Positions 40,660-49,301 of a stretch of DNA of 64,000 nt are shown here, one piece after another. The DNA is taken from positions 1-64,000 of the forward strand of contig NZ_FRCP01000016.1 of assembly GCF_900142955.1 (NCBI RefSeq), in the 5' to 3' direction. The notes beneath the pieces are model-generated. The model had not been told where the DNA came from. It saw only the letters and a program-made list of their open reading frames with translations, and did no database searches. The stretch is from Anaerosporobacter mobilis DSM 15930 (GTDB lineage Bacteria; Bacillota; Clostridia; Lachnospirales; Lachnospiraceae). Made by a program: the position numbers and the translations under genes. The stretch's first letter is position 1, and every line of letters begins with the position of its first letter.

Positions 40660-41514
40660 TTATGATATGACTTTTTGTCTTCTCATTCTATTAAATGGCC
40701 AGATTTTCGGCAGTAGAACATTAATCTCCGCACCAACAAACAAGATGTACATACAAAAATATAGCCATAACATTAATAATACAATCGCAGTAAGACTTCC
40801 ATACATTGTTGAAAACTTAGCAAAGTTATCAATATAGATGGAATACAAGAAGGAGAATAACATCCAACCCGAAGCGGCGATGATGGCTCCAGGAAGTTCG
40901 TTTAAGAACTTTGTTTTGCGATTTGGTATAACAATATAGAGCATTAGGAAGAATCCTGTATATAATGCTAATGAAACAATAGTACGTAAACCAATGATTG
41001 CTATAGCTAAATCGTTAATTACAGGAAAATGTGTAGTGATAAATAAGGAAATACGATTTCCAAACACAAGTAAACCAAGAGATATAACAATAATTATAGC
41101 AAATGCTAACGTATAGATTGCAGATGTGATACGTAGTTTTATATAATTACGGGTTTCATTAATTCCGTATACGGTATTAAGACCTTTAACAACGGCTAAA
41201 AATCCACGGGAAGCTGACCAAAGTGTGGTTATAGCAGTAATGGATATTATGGTTTTTGCAGGTTGAAAGTAGATATCATGTACTAAACTGACAATATACG
41301 TATTAATTCCGCTTGGTAATACCGTTCTTATTAATGTGAGTAGCTCACTTTCCGTTACTGGTAGGTACTGTATCAATGTTAATAAGAACATTATGAATGG
41401 AAAGAAAGAAATAAATATAAAAAAAGCAGCTTGTGCAGAAAAGGTAGGTACGAAGTCATCTGAGACTTTACGACAAGTTGTTCGGATAGTTTGAATTAAT
41501 GGTATCAGTTTCAT
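40660..41514 (-). CDS. YihY/BrkB-family membrane protein
   Basis: This 284-residue polytopic membrane protein was once misnamed ribonuclease BN. About six membrane segments: AAFFIFISFFPFIMFLLTL, IISITAITTLWSASRGFLAV, AIYTLAFAIIIVISLGLLVF, IVSLALYTGFFLMLYIV, AIIAASGWMLFSFLYSI, LTAIVLLMLWLYFCMYILFV. Family motifs ASRGFLAVVKGLNTVYG and GSLTAIVLLMLWLYFC are clear, as is the late GAEINV. ATG 41514 has TTGGAGT upstream; the frame is open 27 codons further without a better site. Function of the family is not settled. Single gene, minus strand. Confidence 0.9.
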   Translation of the reverse strand: MKLIPLIQTIRTTCRKVSDDFVPTFSAQAAFFIFISFFPFIMFLLTLIQYLPVTESELLTLIRTVLPSGINTYIVSLVHDIYFQPAKTIISITAITTLWSASRGFLAVVKGLNTVYGINETRNYIKLRITSAIYTLAFAIIIVISLGLLVFGNRISLFITTHFPVINDLAIAIIGLRTIVSLALYTGFFLMLYIVIPNRKTKFLNELPGAIIAASGWMLFSFLYSIYIDNFAKFSTMYGSLTAIVLLMLWLYFCMYILFVGAEINVLLPKIWPFNRMRRQKVIS

Positions 41515-41728
41515 AGTTACTCCAATCATGTTGTAAAAGTAGGTAAAGTTACCTATCAATACTAATTTATGTACTAATGGTATGATATATTTCAAGAAAA
41601 TGCAAGGTAGAAAATAAAAATATATAGTAATGATTGACAGAAATATTTATTCCTTATAAAATGGATATATGTGGTACGAAATTCTGAAGATAACGTATGC
41701 ATATATAATAGTATGGGAGGAATTACAT

Positions 41729-42358
41729 ATGTCAGAAAACAAATTTTGCTCCAATTGTGGCGCGCCGTTAAGAAAAGATGTGCAGTTTTGTACAGAGTGC
41801 GGTACGAAGGTTACAGGGGAGGTAACACCTGTTGCTCAATCTACACCAGTTTCGAATACGGTTCAAGAGGCTCAGCCAACGACAAACCAGATGCCACCAC
41901 AATATACGGCACCAGTCTATAACCAGATTCCAGATGAGAACCAGAAGGCAAAGAATGATAAACAAGGTAAAATAATCGTGGGAGTGTTTGGAGTGATAGC
42001 TGCTCTAGCAATTGTTTTTTTTGTTTACAAAGGTTTTTTCTCATATCCAAGTAAACCAGAAGATGTAGCAAAGAATTGCTTTAATGCAATGATGATTGAT
42101 TTTGATGCGAAAGAAGCGCAAAAGTATGTTGAATTAGAAGAAGTTGAATATGACGATATTAAAGATCTCTGTGATAGTATTAAATCCAGTGAAATTAAAA
42201 TAAAGAAGATAAAAATCGTAGATACAGAAATTGATGGAGATTATGCAGATGTAACCTTAAGTATGACTGCTTCAATTGAAGGCGAAACGCAAACGGAAGA
42301 AGGATATGTATCTCTAGAAAAAATCGATGGTAAATGGAAGGTTGTTAATTTTTATTAG
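41729..42358 (+). CDS. Zinc-ribbon membrane protein
   Basis: The protein has 209 residues. An N-terminal zinc ribbon (CSNCGAPLRKDVQFCTECG) is followed by a Pro/Gln/Thr-rich linker, one membrane segment near 90-108 (IIVGVFGVIAALAIVFFVY), and an extracytoplasmic domain of ~95 residues (NCFNAMMIDFDAKEAQKYV ... DGKWKVVNFY) of the DUF4878/lumazine-binding type. The ribbon faces the cytoplasm. Such proteins are common in Lachnospiraceae; role unknown. ATG 41729 follows GGGAGG; the frame is open 20 codons upstream. It is monocistronic, before the pheS T-box. Confidence 0.8.
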   Translation: MSENKFCSNCGAPLRKDVQFCTECGTKVTGEVTPVAQSTPVSNTVQEAQPTTNQMPPQYTAPVYNQIPDENQKAKNDKQGKIIVGVFGVIAALAIVFFVYKGFFSYPSKPEDVAKNCFNAMMIDFDAKEAQKYVELEEVEYDDIKDLCDSIKSSEIKIKKIKIVDTEIDGDYADVTLSMTASIEGETQTEEGYVSLEKIDGKWKVVNFY

Positions 42359-42382
42359 ATATACTTCCTAACAAATCCGTAC

Positions 42383-42410
42383 TTGACAAAAATCCTGCAT
42401 ATGCTAGAAT
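42383..42410 (+). promoter_or_regulatory. Promoter of the pheS T-box unit
   Basis: TTGACA, 16-base spacer, TAGAAT. Confidence 0.7.
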
Positions 42411-42423
42411 AGTACGTGATAAT

Positions 42424-42710
42424 GATAAAAGCGAAGAATGTGTTAGTAGATAATTGTATTTCTTTCAGAGAGAAGAAGTCACCGGCTGTAAGCTTCTTTA
42501 AGTTCAGGCAATTATTGAATTTCCCACAGGAGCTGCATATTGGAATAGTAGATTTATTAGATGACTGCTTAGTATAGTATGCCGGGTAATGACCGTTATT
42601 CATGAAAGAGAGCTTATTGTATATGCGATAAGAAGCAGGGTGGTACCGCGGATTAGAATATTTCGTCCCTTATATAACAGACTGATGTGTGTTGTATAAG
42701 GGATTTTTTA
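42424..42710 (+). promoter_or_regulatory. T-box leader of pheST
   Basis: The T-box core AGGGTGGTACCGCG is at 42637-42650, followed by a terminator: TCCCTTATATAAC with GTTGTATAAGGGA, then T. TTC at 42521-42523 in GAATTTCCC is a candidate Phe specifier. Uncharged tRNA-Phe would allow readthrough into pheS. Confidence 0.9.
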
Positions 42711-42871
42711 TGCATCAAACTTCAAGTATTCGGCACATATGTTTGAAAATGAGTTTTGAATGTACAGTCTATATTCAACATAGGTAATTGCGACAAACAC
42801 AGATATGTTGACGTTATGGAGAAGCGTTTCGCAATTGACTATATATTTAACAATCAGAAAGGAGCTTCAAT

Positions 42872-43903
42872 ATGAAAGAAAAATTGAAAGCAATTGTGGA
42901 TGAGGCATTATCTCAAATTAATGCATCAGATCAATTAGAAAAATTAAATGAAATTAAAGTAGCCTTCCTTGGTAAAAAAGGTGAATTAACTTCCGTGTTA
43001 AAATCTATGAAAGACGTTGCACCAGAAGAAAGACCAATGGTAGGTCAGATGGTTAACGAAGCGAGAGAAAAACTAGAAAGCTGTTTAGAAGAGAAGAAAA
43101 CAGTTTTCATGAAAAAACTACGCGAAGAACAGATTAAGAGTGAGACAATTGACGTAACATTACCAGCTACCAAACCTATGGTAGGACATCGTCATCCGAA
43201 TACAATCGCATTAGAAGAAGTAGAGAGAATCTTCATTGGTATGGGTTATGAAGTAGTGGAGGGGCCAGAAGTAGAGTTCGATTACTACAATTTCGAAGCT
43301 CTTAATATTCCAGCAAATCATCCGGCAAAAGATGAACAAGATACTTTCTATGTAAGCTCAGACGCACATAGTAATATTGTGCTTCGTACCCAAACATCTT
43401 CTATTCAAGTTCATGAGATGGAAAAAGGTAAACTTCCAATTCGAATGATCGCACCAGGTAGAGCATTCCGTTCTGATGAAGTAGATGCGACGCATTCCCC
43501 TTCTTTCCACCAGATTGAAGGTCTTGTAATCGATAAGAATATTACATTTGCTGATTTGAAGGGAACGTTAGCAGTATTTGCGAAAGAAATCTTCGGTGAA
43601 GATACGAAAGTTAAGTTCCGTCCACATCACTTCCCATTCACAGAGCCAAGTGCAGAGATGGATGTATCTTGTTTCAAATGCGGTGGTAGCGGATGCCGTT
43701 TCTGTAAAGGAGAAGGCTGGATTGAAATCTTAGGTTGTGGTATGGTTCATCCTCATGTACTTGAAATGAGTGGAATTGATCCAGAAGAATACACAGGATT
43801 TGCATTCGGTGTTGGTCTTGAACGTATTGCTTTATTAAAATATGAAATTGACGACATGAGATTATTATACGAAAACGATACTCGTTTCTTAAAACAGTTC
43901 TAA
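42872..43903 (+). CDS. pheS: Phenylalanyl-tRNA synthetase alpha subunit
   Basis: This 343-residue catalytic subunit of the alpha2-beta2 enzyme has an N-terminal coiled coil that binds tRNA (1-~90), and a class II core with motif 1 HPNTIALEEVERIFIGMGYE, FDYYNFEALNIPANHPA, motif 2 RTQTSSIQVHEM ... GRAFRSDEVDATHSPSFHQ, motif 3 GFAFGVGLERIALLKY. A Cys-rich stretch CFKCGGSGCRFCKGEGW may bind zinc, a feature of many Firmicutes PheS proteins. AAAGGAGC precedes the ATG. Confidence 0.97.
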   Translation: MKEKLKAIVDEALSQINASDQLEKLNEIKVAFLGKKGELTSVLKSMKDVAPEERPMVGQMVNEAREKLESCLEEKKTVFMKKLREEQIKSETIDVTLPATKPMVGHRHPNTIALEEVERIFIGMGYEVVEGPEVEFDYYNFEALNIPANHPAKDEQDTFYVSSDAHSNIVLRTQTSSIQVHEMEKGKLPIRMIAPGRAFRSDEVDATHSPSFHQIEGLVIDKNITFADLKGTLAVFAKEIFGEDTKVKFRPHHFPFTEPSAEMDVSCFKCGGSGCRFCKGEGWIEILGCGMVHPHVLEMSGIDPEEYTGFAFGVGLERIALLKYEIDDMRLLYENDTRFLKQF

Positions 43904-43961
43904 AATAGGTATAAAGTGAACTAATATAGGTTCACACCCATCATTAATAAGACGGGGAAAC

Positions 43962-44060
43962 GGTTGAAAGAATATCAAAATTAAGAAAGGAGCCATGCGT
44001 TGCCTTCTTTCAACCTAATTATTAGGGCAGTATCACAAGTAAATTTGTGATATGCATGGG
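43962..44060 (+). other. Structured repeat element, copy 1 (before pheT)
   Basis: Visible pairings: GGTTGAAAG (43962-43970) with CTTTCAACC (44007-44015); TGCC (44001-44004) with GGCA (44026-44029); TATCACAA (44031-44038) with TTGTGATA (44045-44052); and CCATGC (43993-43998) with GCATGG (44054-44059), which would form a long-range pairing. AAAGGAG is inside the first loop. The same element, with compensatory changes, stands before the gene at 52704. Here it lies in the 163-base gap between pheS and pheT. Confidence 0.7.
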
Positions 44061-44066
44061 TATAAA

Positions 44067-46505
44067 ATGAATACACCATTATCTTGGATTAAAGCTTATG
44101 TACCAGAACTTGATGTAACAGCACAGGAATACACAGATGCAATGACATTATCAGGTTCTAAGGTAGAAGGATATGAAAAATTAGATGCTGACTTAGATAA
44201 AATCGTAGTTGGTAAGATCTTAAAGATAGAAAAACACCCAGATGCAGATAAATTAATTATCTGCCAAGTTCAAATCTCAGAAGAAGGAGATCAAGTTCAA
44301 ATCGTAACTGGCGCTCCTAATGTGAAAGAAGGAGACATAATTCCTGTTGTTCTTGACGGAGGACGAGTAGCGGGTGGCCATGATGGAGAAAAGCCTGCTG
44401 GCGGAATCAAAATCAAGAAGGGTAAACTTCGCGGAGTAGAATCATGCGGTATGATGTGCTCGATCGAAGAACTTGGTTCAACAAAGGAGATGTACCCAGA
44501 TGCGCCAGAAGATGGAATCTATATCTTCAGTGATAATCCGGAATATGCAGATCTTAAAATTGGATCAAGTGCAATTGAAGCATTGGGACTTAACGATGTG
44601 GTATTTGAATATGAAATCACATCAAATCGTGTAGATTGTTTCGGTGTGATTGGTATTGCAAGAGAAGCAGCTGCTACATTTGGTAAGAAGTTCATTCCAC
44701 CAGTTATAGAAGTGAAAGAAACCGATGAGAAAACTTCTGATTACATCAGCGTAGAAGTAGAAGATAAAGACCTTTGTCCACGCTATGTAGCTAGAGTAGT
44801 TAAGAATATCAAAATTGGACCATCTCCAAAATGGATGCAAAGAAGACTAGCAGCTTGTGGAATTCGTCCTATCAACAACTTAGTTGATATTACGAACTAT
44901 GTAATGGAAGAATTTGCTCAACCAATGCATGCCTATGATCTTAATCATGTAGCAGGTAACAAGATTATAGTACGTCGTGCAAAAGATGGTGAAGTGTTTG
45001 AAACCTTAGACGGCCAAGAAAGAAAATTAGATTCTTCTATATTAATGATTTGTGATGCTGACAAACCAATTGGTCTTGCTGGTATTATGGGAGGAGAAAA
45101 TTCTAAGATTACCGATGATGTTAAAACGGTACTATTCGAAGCGGCTTGTTTCGATGGAACGAATATCCGTTTATCAAGTAAAAAAGTTGGGTTAAGAACA
45201 GATGCTTCCGGTAAATTCGAAAAGGGACTTGATCCAAACAATGCCATGGAGGCGATTAACCGTGCATGTCAATTAATCAATGAATTAGGTGTTGGTGAAG
45301 TTGTTGGTGGATGTGTAGATGTATACGATGAAGTTCGCAAACCAAACCGTGTAGCGTTCGAACCAGAAAGAATCAATAAATTACTTGGAACTGACCTTGA
45401 TGCAGATACGATGCTTGGCTACTTTAAAGCAATTGATCTAGATTATGATGAGAAAACAAAAGAAGTGGTTGTACCTACTTGGAGACAAGATATTCACTGT
45501 ATGTCAGATCTTGCAGAAGAAGTAGCTCGTTTTTACGGATATGATAAAATTGGTTCAACACTTCCAACCGGTGAAGCGACAACAGGTAAGCTATCATTCA
45601 AGATGAGAATTGAGAATGTGGCTAGAGATATCGCAGAACATTTTGGATTTAACGAAGCAATGACCTATTCCTTCGAAAGTCCAAAGGTATTCGATAAATT
45701 ATTAATTCCAGCTGATGATGCACTTCGTAATACAGTAGTAATCTCTAATCCACTTGGAGAAGATTATAGTATTATGAGAACAGTCCCACTTAATGGTATG
45801 CTTACTTCTTTATCAACAAACTACAATAGAAGAAACAAAGATGTACGACTATACGAAATCGGTAATATCTATGTACCAAAAGCATTGCCATTAACAGAAC
45901 TTCCGGACGAGAGAACGCAGTTTACACTCGTTATGTACGGTATAGGTGATTTCTTTGATCTAAAAGGTGTTGTGGAAGAGTATCTTGAAAAGATTGGATT
46001 AAAAGGGGTTAAGACATATGATCCAAATGCAGGAAAAACGTTCTTACACCCAGGAAGACAAGCAAATATCATCTATGATGGAGCTGTAATTGGATATCTT
46101 GGTGAAGTTCACCCAGATGTTCTTGATAATTATGATATTGGTGAGAAAGCTTATGTTGCGGTTCTTGATATGCCAGAAGTTGAGGTTCGTGCAGGATTCA
46201 ATGTAAAATATGAAGGAATTGCTAAGTATCCAGCTGTAACACGTGATATCAGTATGGTCATGGAAAAATCAATCTTAGCCGGTGATGTAGAAGCGATTAT
46301 TCGTAAGAATGGCGGTAAGATTCTTGAATCGGTTACTTTATTTGATATCTACGAAGGTGCACAGATTAAAGAAGGACATAAATCTATGGCATATTCAATC
46401 AGTTTCCGTGCAAAAGATAGAACATTAGAAGACAAAGACGTGAACGAAGTTATGACCAAGATCTTAAATGGCTTATCGAAAATTGGAATTGAATTACGTC
46501 AGTAA
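44067..46505 (+). CDS. pheT: Phenylalanyl-tRNA synthetase beta subunit
   Basis: This 812-residue partner of PheS has an N-terminal tRNA-binding/EMAP-like domain (~40-150, VGKILKIEKHPDADKLIICQ), the B3/B4 editing module (~200-400, NRVDCFGVIGIAREAAATFG; GGENSKI), B5 (~405-475), a catalytic-like domain, and the C-terminal anticodon-binding FDX-ACB domain (~718-812, KYPAVTRDISMVMEKSILAG). ATG 44067 gives the normal MNTPLSWIKAYVP start. An in-frame ATG at 44052 adds MHGYK but belongs to the repeat element. There is no conventional ribosome site close to 44067; only GCATGGG, which the element could sequester. Confidence 0.95.
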   Translation: MNTPLSWIKAYVPELDVTAQEYTDAMTLSGSKVEGYEKLDADLDKIVVGKILKIEKHPDADKLIICQVQISEEGDQVQIVTGAPNVKEGDIIPVVLDGGRVAGGHDGEKPAGGIKIKKGKLRGVESCGMMCSIEELGSTKEMYPDAPEDGIYIFSDNPEYADLKIGSSAIEALGLNDVVFEYEITSNRVDCFGVIGIAREAAATFGKKFIPPVIEVKETDEKTSDYISVEVEDKDLCPRYVARVVKNIKIGPSPKWMQRRLAACGIRPINNLVDITNYVMEEFAQPMHAYDLNHVAGNKIIVRRAKDGEVFETLDGQERKLDSSILMICDADKPIGLAGIMGGENSKITDDVKTVLFEAACFDGTNIRLSSKKVGLRTDASGKFEKGLDPNNAMEAINRACQLINELGVGEVVGGCVDVYDEVRKPNRVAFEPERINKLLGTDLDADTMLGYFKAIDLDYDEKTKEVVVPTWRQDIHCMSDLAEEVARFYGYDKIGSTLPTGEATTGKLSFKMRIENVARDIAEHFGFNEAMTYSFESPKVFDKLLIPADDALRNTVVISNPLGEDYSIMRTVPLNGMLTSLSTNYNRRNKDVRLYEIGNIYVPKALPLTELPDERTQFTLVMYGIGDFFDLKGVVEEYLEKIGLKGVKTYDPNAGKTFLHPGRQANIIYDGAVIGYLGEVHPDVLDNYDIGEKAYVAVLDMPEVEVRAGFNVKYEGIAKYPAVTRDISMVMEKSILAGDVEAIIRKNGGKILESVTLFDIYEGAQIKEGHKSMAYSISFRAKDRTLEDKDVNEVMTKILNGLSKIGIELRQ

Positions 46506-46533
46506 TTAATGAATAAGTAAAGAATAATTAAGT

Positions 46534-46585
46534 AGGGTTGTCGCGCTAATATATTACATGTGATGTATGATTTTGCGACAACCCT
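46534..46585 (+). terminator. Terminator after pheT
   Basis: AGGGTTGTCGC pairs with GCGACAACCCT; an inner ACAT/ATGT stem fills the loop. A T run follows only after several bases. Confidence 0.75.
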
Positions 46586-46747
46586 GTTGTTACTTTTTAG
46601 CCTTCAGCTTCATAACAACAAATAATGACTGAGATCACAGCTTCGGCATAAATTCAGACAAACTTTTGACAAATATCTGTGATAATCTACCAATAACCAT
46701 TGGGAATTATCCCATATTCAACCAAACAAATATTAGGAGGGAACTTC

Positions 46748-49291
46748 ATGAAGAAACTAGCAAAGAAAGTCGCTGTATTCATGGCGATGTTACTTGTGGT
46801 TTCTGCTTTTGCAGTACCACAGTATTCAGAAGCCGCTACAGCAGCACCAAAGTTAAATGTAACCAAGAAAACAATTACTGGTGTAGGCACAACATACAAA
46901 TTAACAGTTAAGAATCAAAAAGCAGGTTGCAAGTATGCGTGGAAATCCTCTAATACTAAAATCGCCACTGTCAAAGGCAGTAATGGTAGTGGTACAGTAA
47001 CTGCGGTTGCTAAGGGAACAGCTACCATAACATGTACGATTACATATTCATCAGGAACAAAACGTATTCTTACATGTCCTGTCACAGTTAAGGTTCCAGC
47101 AACTGCGGTTAAGATTAGCAACGCTAACATTGTGAACAATGTTCAAACGATTGAGATGGGTACTACCTATGATTTCAATCGTAAAATTACTCCATCTACA
47201 ACATCAGATAAAACGTATTGGAGTGTAGAACCAGCAGAATACGGTACAATTGATAAGAATGGTGTGTTCACTCCTGCAAAAACGGGAACATTTAATATCG
47301 TTGCAAGAGCAGCAGATTCTAAGTCGGTAGCAGCAACTAGTACAGTAAAAGATTCAATTATAGTAAATGTAATTGAGAAAACATCAGGAGTGTCTTCTGT
47401 AGCACTAAAAGGTGCAGATGAATTAGTTATTACATTCTCTACAGCGATTAGCCCATCAACAGTAGTGAATACAGATAACAATCAGTTAACCTCAGCGGTT
47501 GTTATAGCAGCTGGCAAAGACTCAAAAGGTAACCAGGCAGCTGATTTTGGAACATTAACAGGAACGCTTTCAGATGATCAAAAAGTACTGTCTATTAAAG
47601 CTTCTAATACATTCAATGGTGTATATGCAGTAAATGTTTCAAGTGAAGTATTAACGAAAGAAGGGAAAGCAATTGACCCTTATGTAAAATCAATCTCTTT
47701 AGTAGATAACATACCACCTGCATATCTAGGTTCCACAATAGATGATTCTGGTGTGAAGACAACAATTAATTTTAGCGAAGCAATTGATGTAAGTAAAATG
47801 ACAGTTGCTTATACACAGAGTGCATCAAATTCAGCATCTACCAATGCAGTGGAAACGGCACATCTAACAACCGCAACGAATTATGTGTTATCAAGTGATA
47901 AGAAATCGCTAACAATTGATTTATCAAGTATCGTATTAATCAATACTTCCAAAGCATATACAGTAATGTTACAAGGAGTTAAGGATATTGCAGGTAATTA
48001 TTCAGCGCAAAATTTTATCTCTGTTAATGTATATTATGATACAACGCCAAAACCACAAGCTAAAGTGCGTAACATTACTCGTACAGCATATGAAACAATT
48101 ACAGTAGAGTTTGATCGTTCAATTCAACCGTATGGATACGGAATATTAACAGTGAACAACATGCCAATCTATTCAGCAACAATAGATCCAGATAATAATA
48201 AGTTAGTACACTTTACATTACCTACAGAGGTGTCAGCATTATCAGGGAATCAAACAGTATCCGTTAGAGACTGGAGAGCATATAATGTATCTTCATCGGA
48301 TACCACAGCGAATACTCCTGTGAGTAGAGTGATTAACTTCTCACCCGATACCATTGCACCAGTAATTAGTAGTTCCAAATTAACAAATGCAAATGGAGTA
48401 TATACATTAACATTAGAATATTCAGAACCTGTAACAATTGCAACAACAAAAGGAACATTAGTAGCAAAAATTATTACATCAACTGATGATATCTATCCAA
48501 GTAACAATATTAATTATGTAGCGACGGTAGATAAGAAAACAGTAAGCTTGGTTTTAGATAGCAAGCAAATGACCATGTCTGGTAGATATGAGATTACAAT
48601 TCCAGCAGAATTTGTAAGAGATGCTTATTACAACAAGAGTGCAAAAGTAACAGTTAATGTAGCATCTAGTGCGAATTCGGATACAATATTACCAGCACCA
48701 ACTTCAATAGCACAATCGACAACAGATGCAAGCATCATAACAATTACTTTCGATCAAAAATTAGATTTAGCAACTGCTAAAAATATAGCAAACTACACAG
48801 TAGCAGGAGCAGCAGTATCAAAAGTGGAAGTAGAGAAAAACACAAATTCATTAGCAATTGTCAATATAACTTTAGTGAGCGGAAGTGTAAAATATAATTC
48901 GAATTATCCAGTTACAATCAATGGGGTAAAAGGGTATAATAATTCTTATAACGCAATAACAAACTATACACAGACGATCGCATTAAAAGAAAATGTAGCA
49001 CCTACGATTGCTTCTGCCAGATTAACGGCTGCAAAAGATGGAGTTGTACTAACCTTTAGTGAACCAGTAATGGGTGATGCAAGATTTAATGTTTATCTGA
49101 ATGGTACATTATATCGTGATTCAACATCTACAAGTGTAGCGTACAATATATACGATAATACAATTACAATCTACTTTAATAGTATTGTAAGTACTTCATC
49201 AGGTTTAACATTAGTACCAGCAGCAGAAAACAACCTTAAAGATGCAAACGGAAATGCGGCTCAGATCAGTCCAACTGTGTATGTATATTAG
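46748..49291 (+). CDS. Secreted Ig-repeat surface protein 1
   Basis: This 847-residue exported protein has a signal peptide (VAVFMAMLLVVSAFAVPQYSEA), then a Big_2-like domain (~35-120, YAWKSSNTKIATVKGSNGSG), a second Ig-like domain (~120-215), and about five SbsA/SwrA-type Ig-like repeats, each with a phrase like INFSEAIDVSKM, VEFDRSIQPYG, LEYSEPVTIA, ITFDQKLDLATA, LTFSEPVMGDA. There is no SLH, CWB2, LPXTG or membrane anchor. Composition is rich in Thr, Ser, Asn and Ala, with little Cys, like an S-layer component. AGGAGGG lies before ATG 46748. It is followed after 10 bases by a paralogue, so the two are co-translated and may assemble together. Confidence 0.8.
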   Translation: MKKLAKKVAVFMAMLLVVSAFAVPQYSEAATAAPKLNVTKKTITGVGTTYKLTVKNQKAGCKYAWKSSNTKIATVKGSNGSGTVTAVAKGTATITCTITYSSGTKRILTCPVTVKVPATAVKISNANIVNNVQTIEMGTTYDFNRKITPSTTSDKTYWSVEPAEYGTIDKNGVFTPAKTGTFNIVARAADSKSVAATSTVKDSIIVNVIEKTSGVSSVALKGADELVITFSTAISPSTVVNTDNNQLTSAVVIAAGKDSKGNQAADFGTLTGTLSDDQKVLSIKASNTFNGVYAVNVSSEVLTKEGKAIDPYVKSISLVDNIPPAYLGSTIDDSGVKTTINFSEAIDVSKMTVAYTQSASNSASTNAVETAHLTTATNYVLSSDKKSLTIDLSSIVLINTSKAYTVMLQGVKDIAGNYSAQNFISVNVYYDTTPKPQAKVRNITRTAYETITVEFDRSIQPYGYGILTVNNMPIYSATIDPDNNKLVHFTLPTEVSALSGNQTVSVRDWRAYNVSSSDTTANTPVSRVINFSPDTIAPVISSSKLTNANGVYTLTLEYSEPVTIATTKGTLVAKIITSTDDIYPSNNINYVATVDKKTVSLVLDSKQMTMSGRYEITIPAEFVRDAYYNKSAKVTVNVASSANSDTILPAPTSIAQSTTDASIITITFDQKLDLATAKNIANYTVAGAAVSKVEVEKNTNSLAIVNITLVSGSVKYNSNYPVTINGVKGYNNSYNAITNYTQTIALKENVAPTIASARLTAAKDGVVLTFSEPVMGDARFNVYLNGTLYRDSTSTSVAYNIYDNTITIYFNSIVSTSSGLTLVPAAENNLKDANGNAAQISPTVYVY

Positions 49292-49301
49292 GAGGAAATG
49301 A

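Noticed and set aside
40613..40837. 74-residue plus-strand frame after rplT
   Set aside because: It is antisense to the end of the YihY/BrkB gene and has no ribosome site.
43995..44018. Seven-codon ORF MRCLLST in the pheT element, MRCPLST in the second copy
   Set aside because: The AAAGGAG motif is only two bases from the ATG, too close for normal initiation, and the codons coincide with the conserved stem CTTTCAACC. Conservation is better explained by structure.
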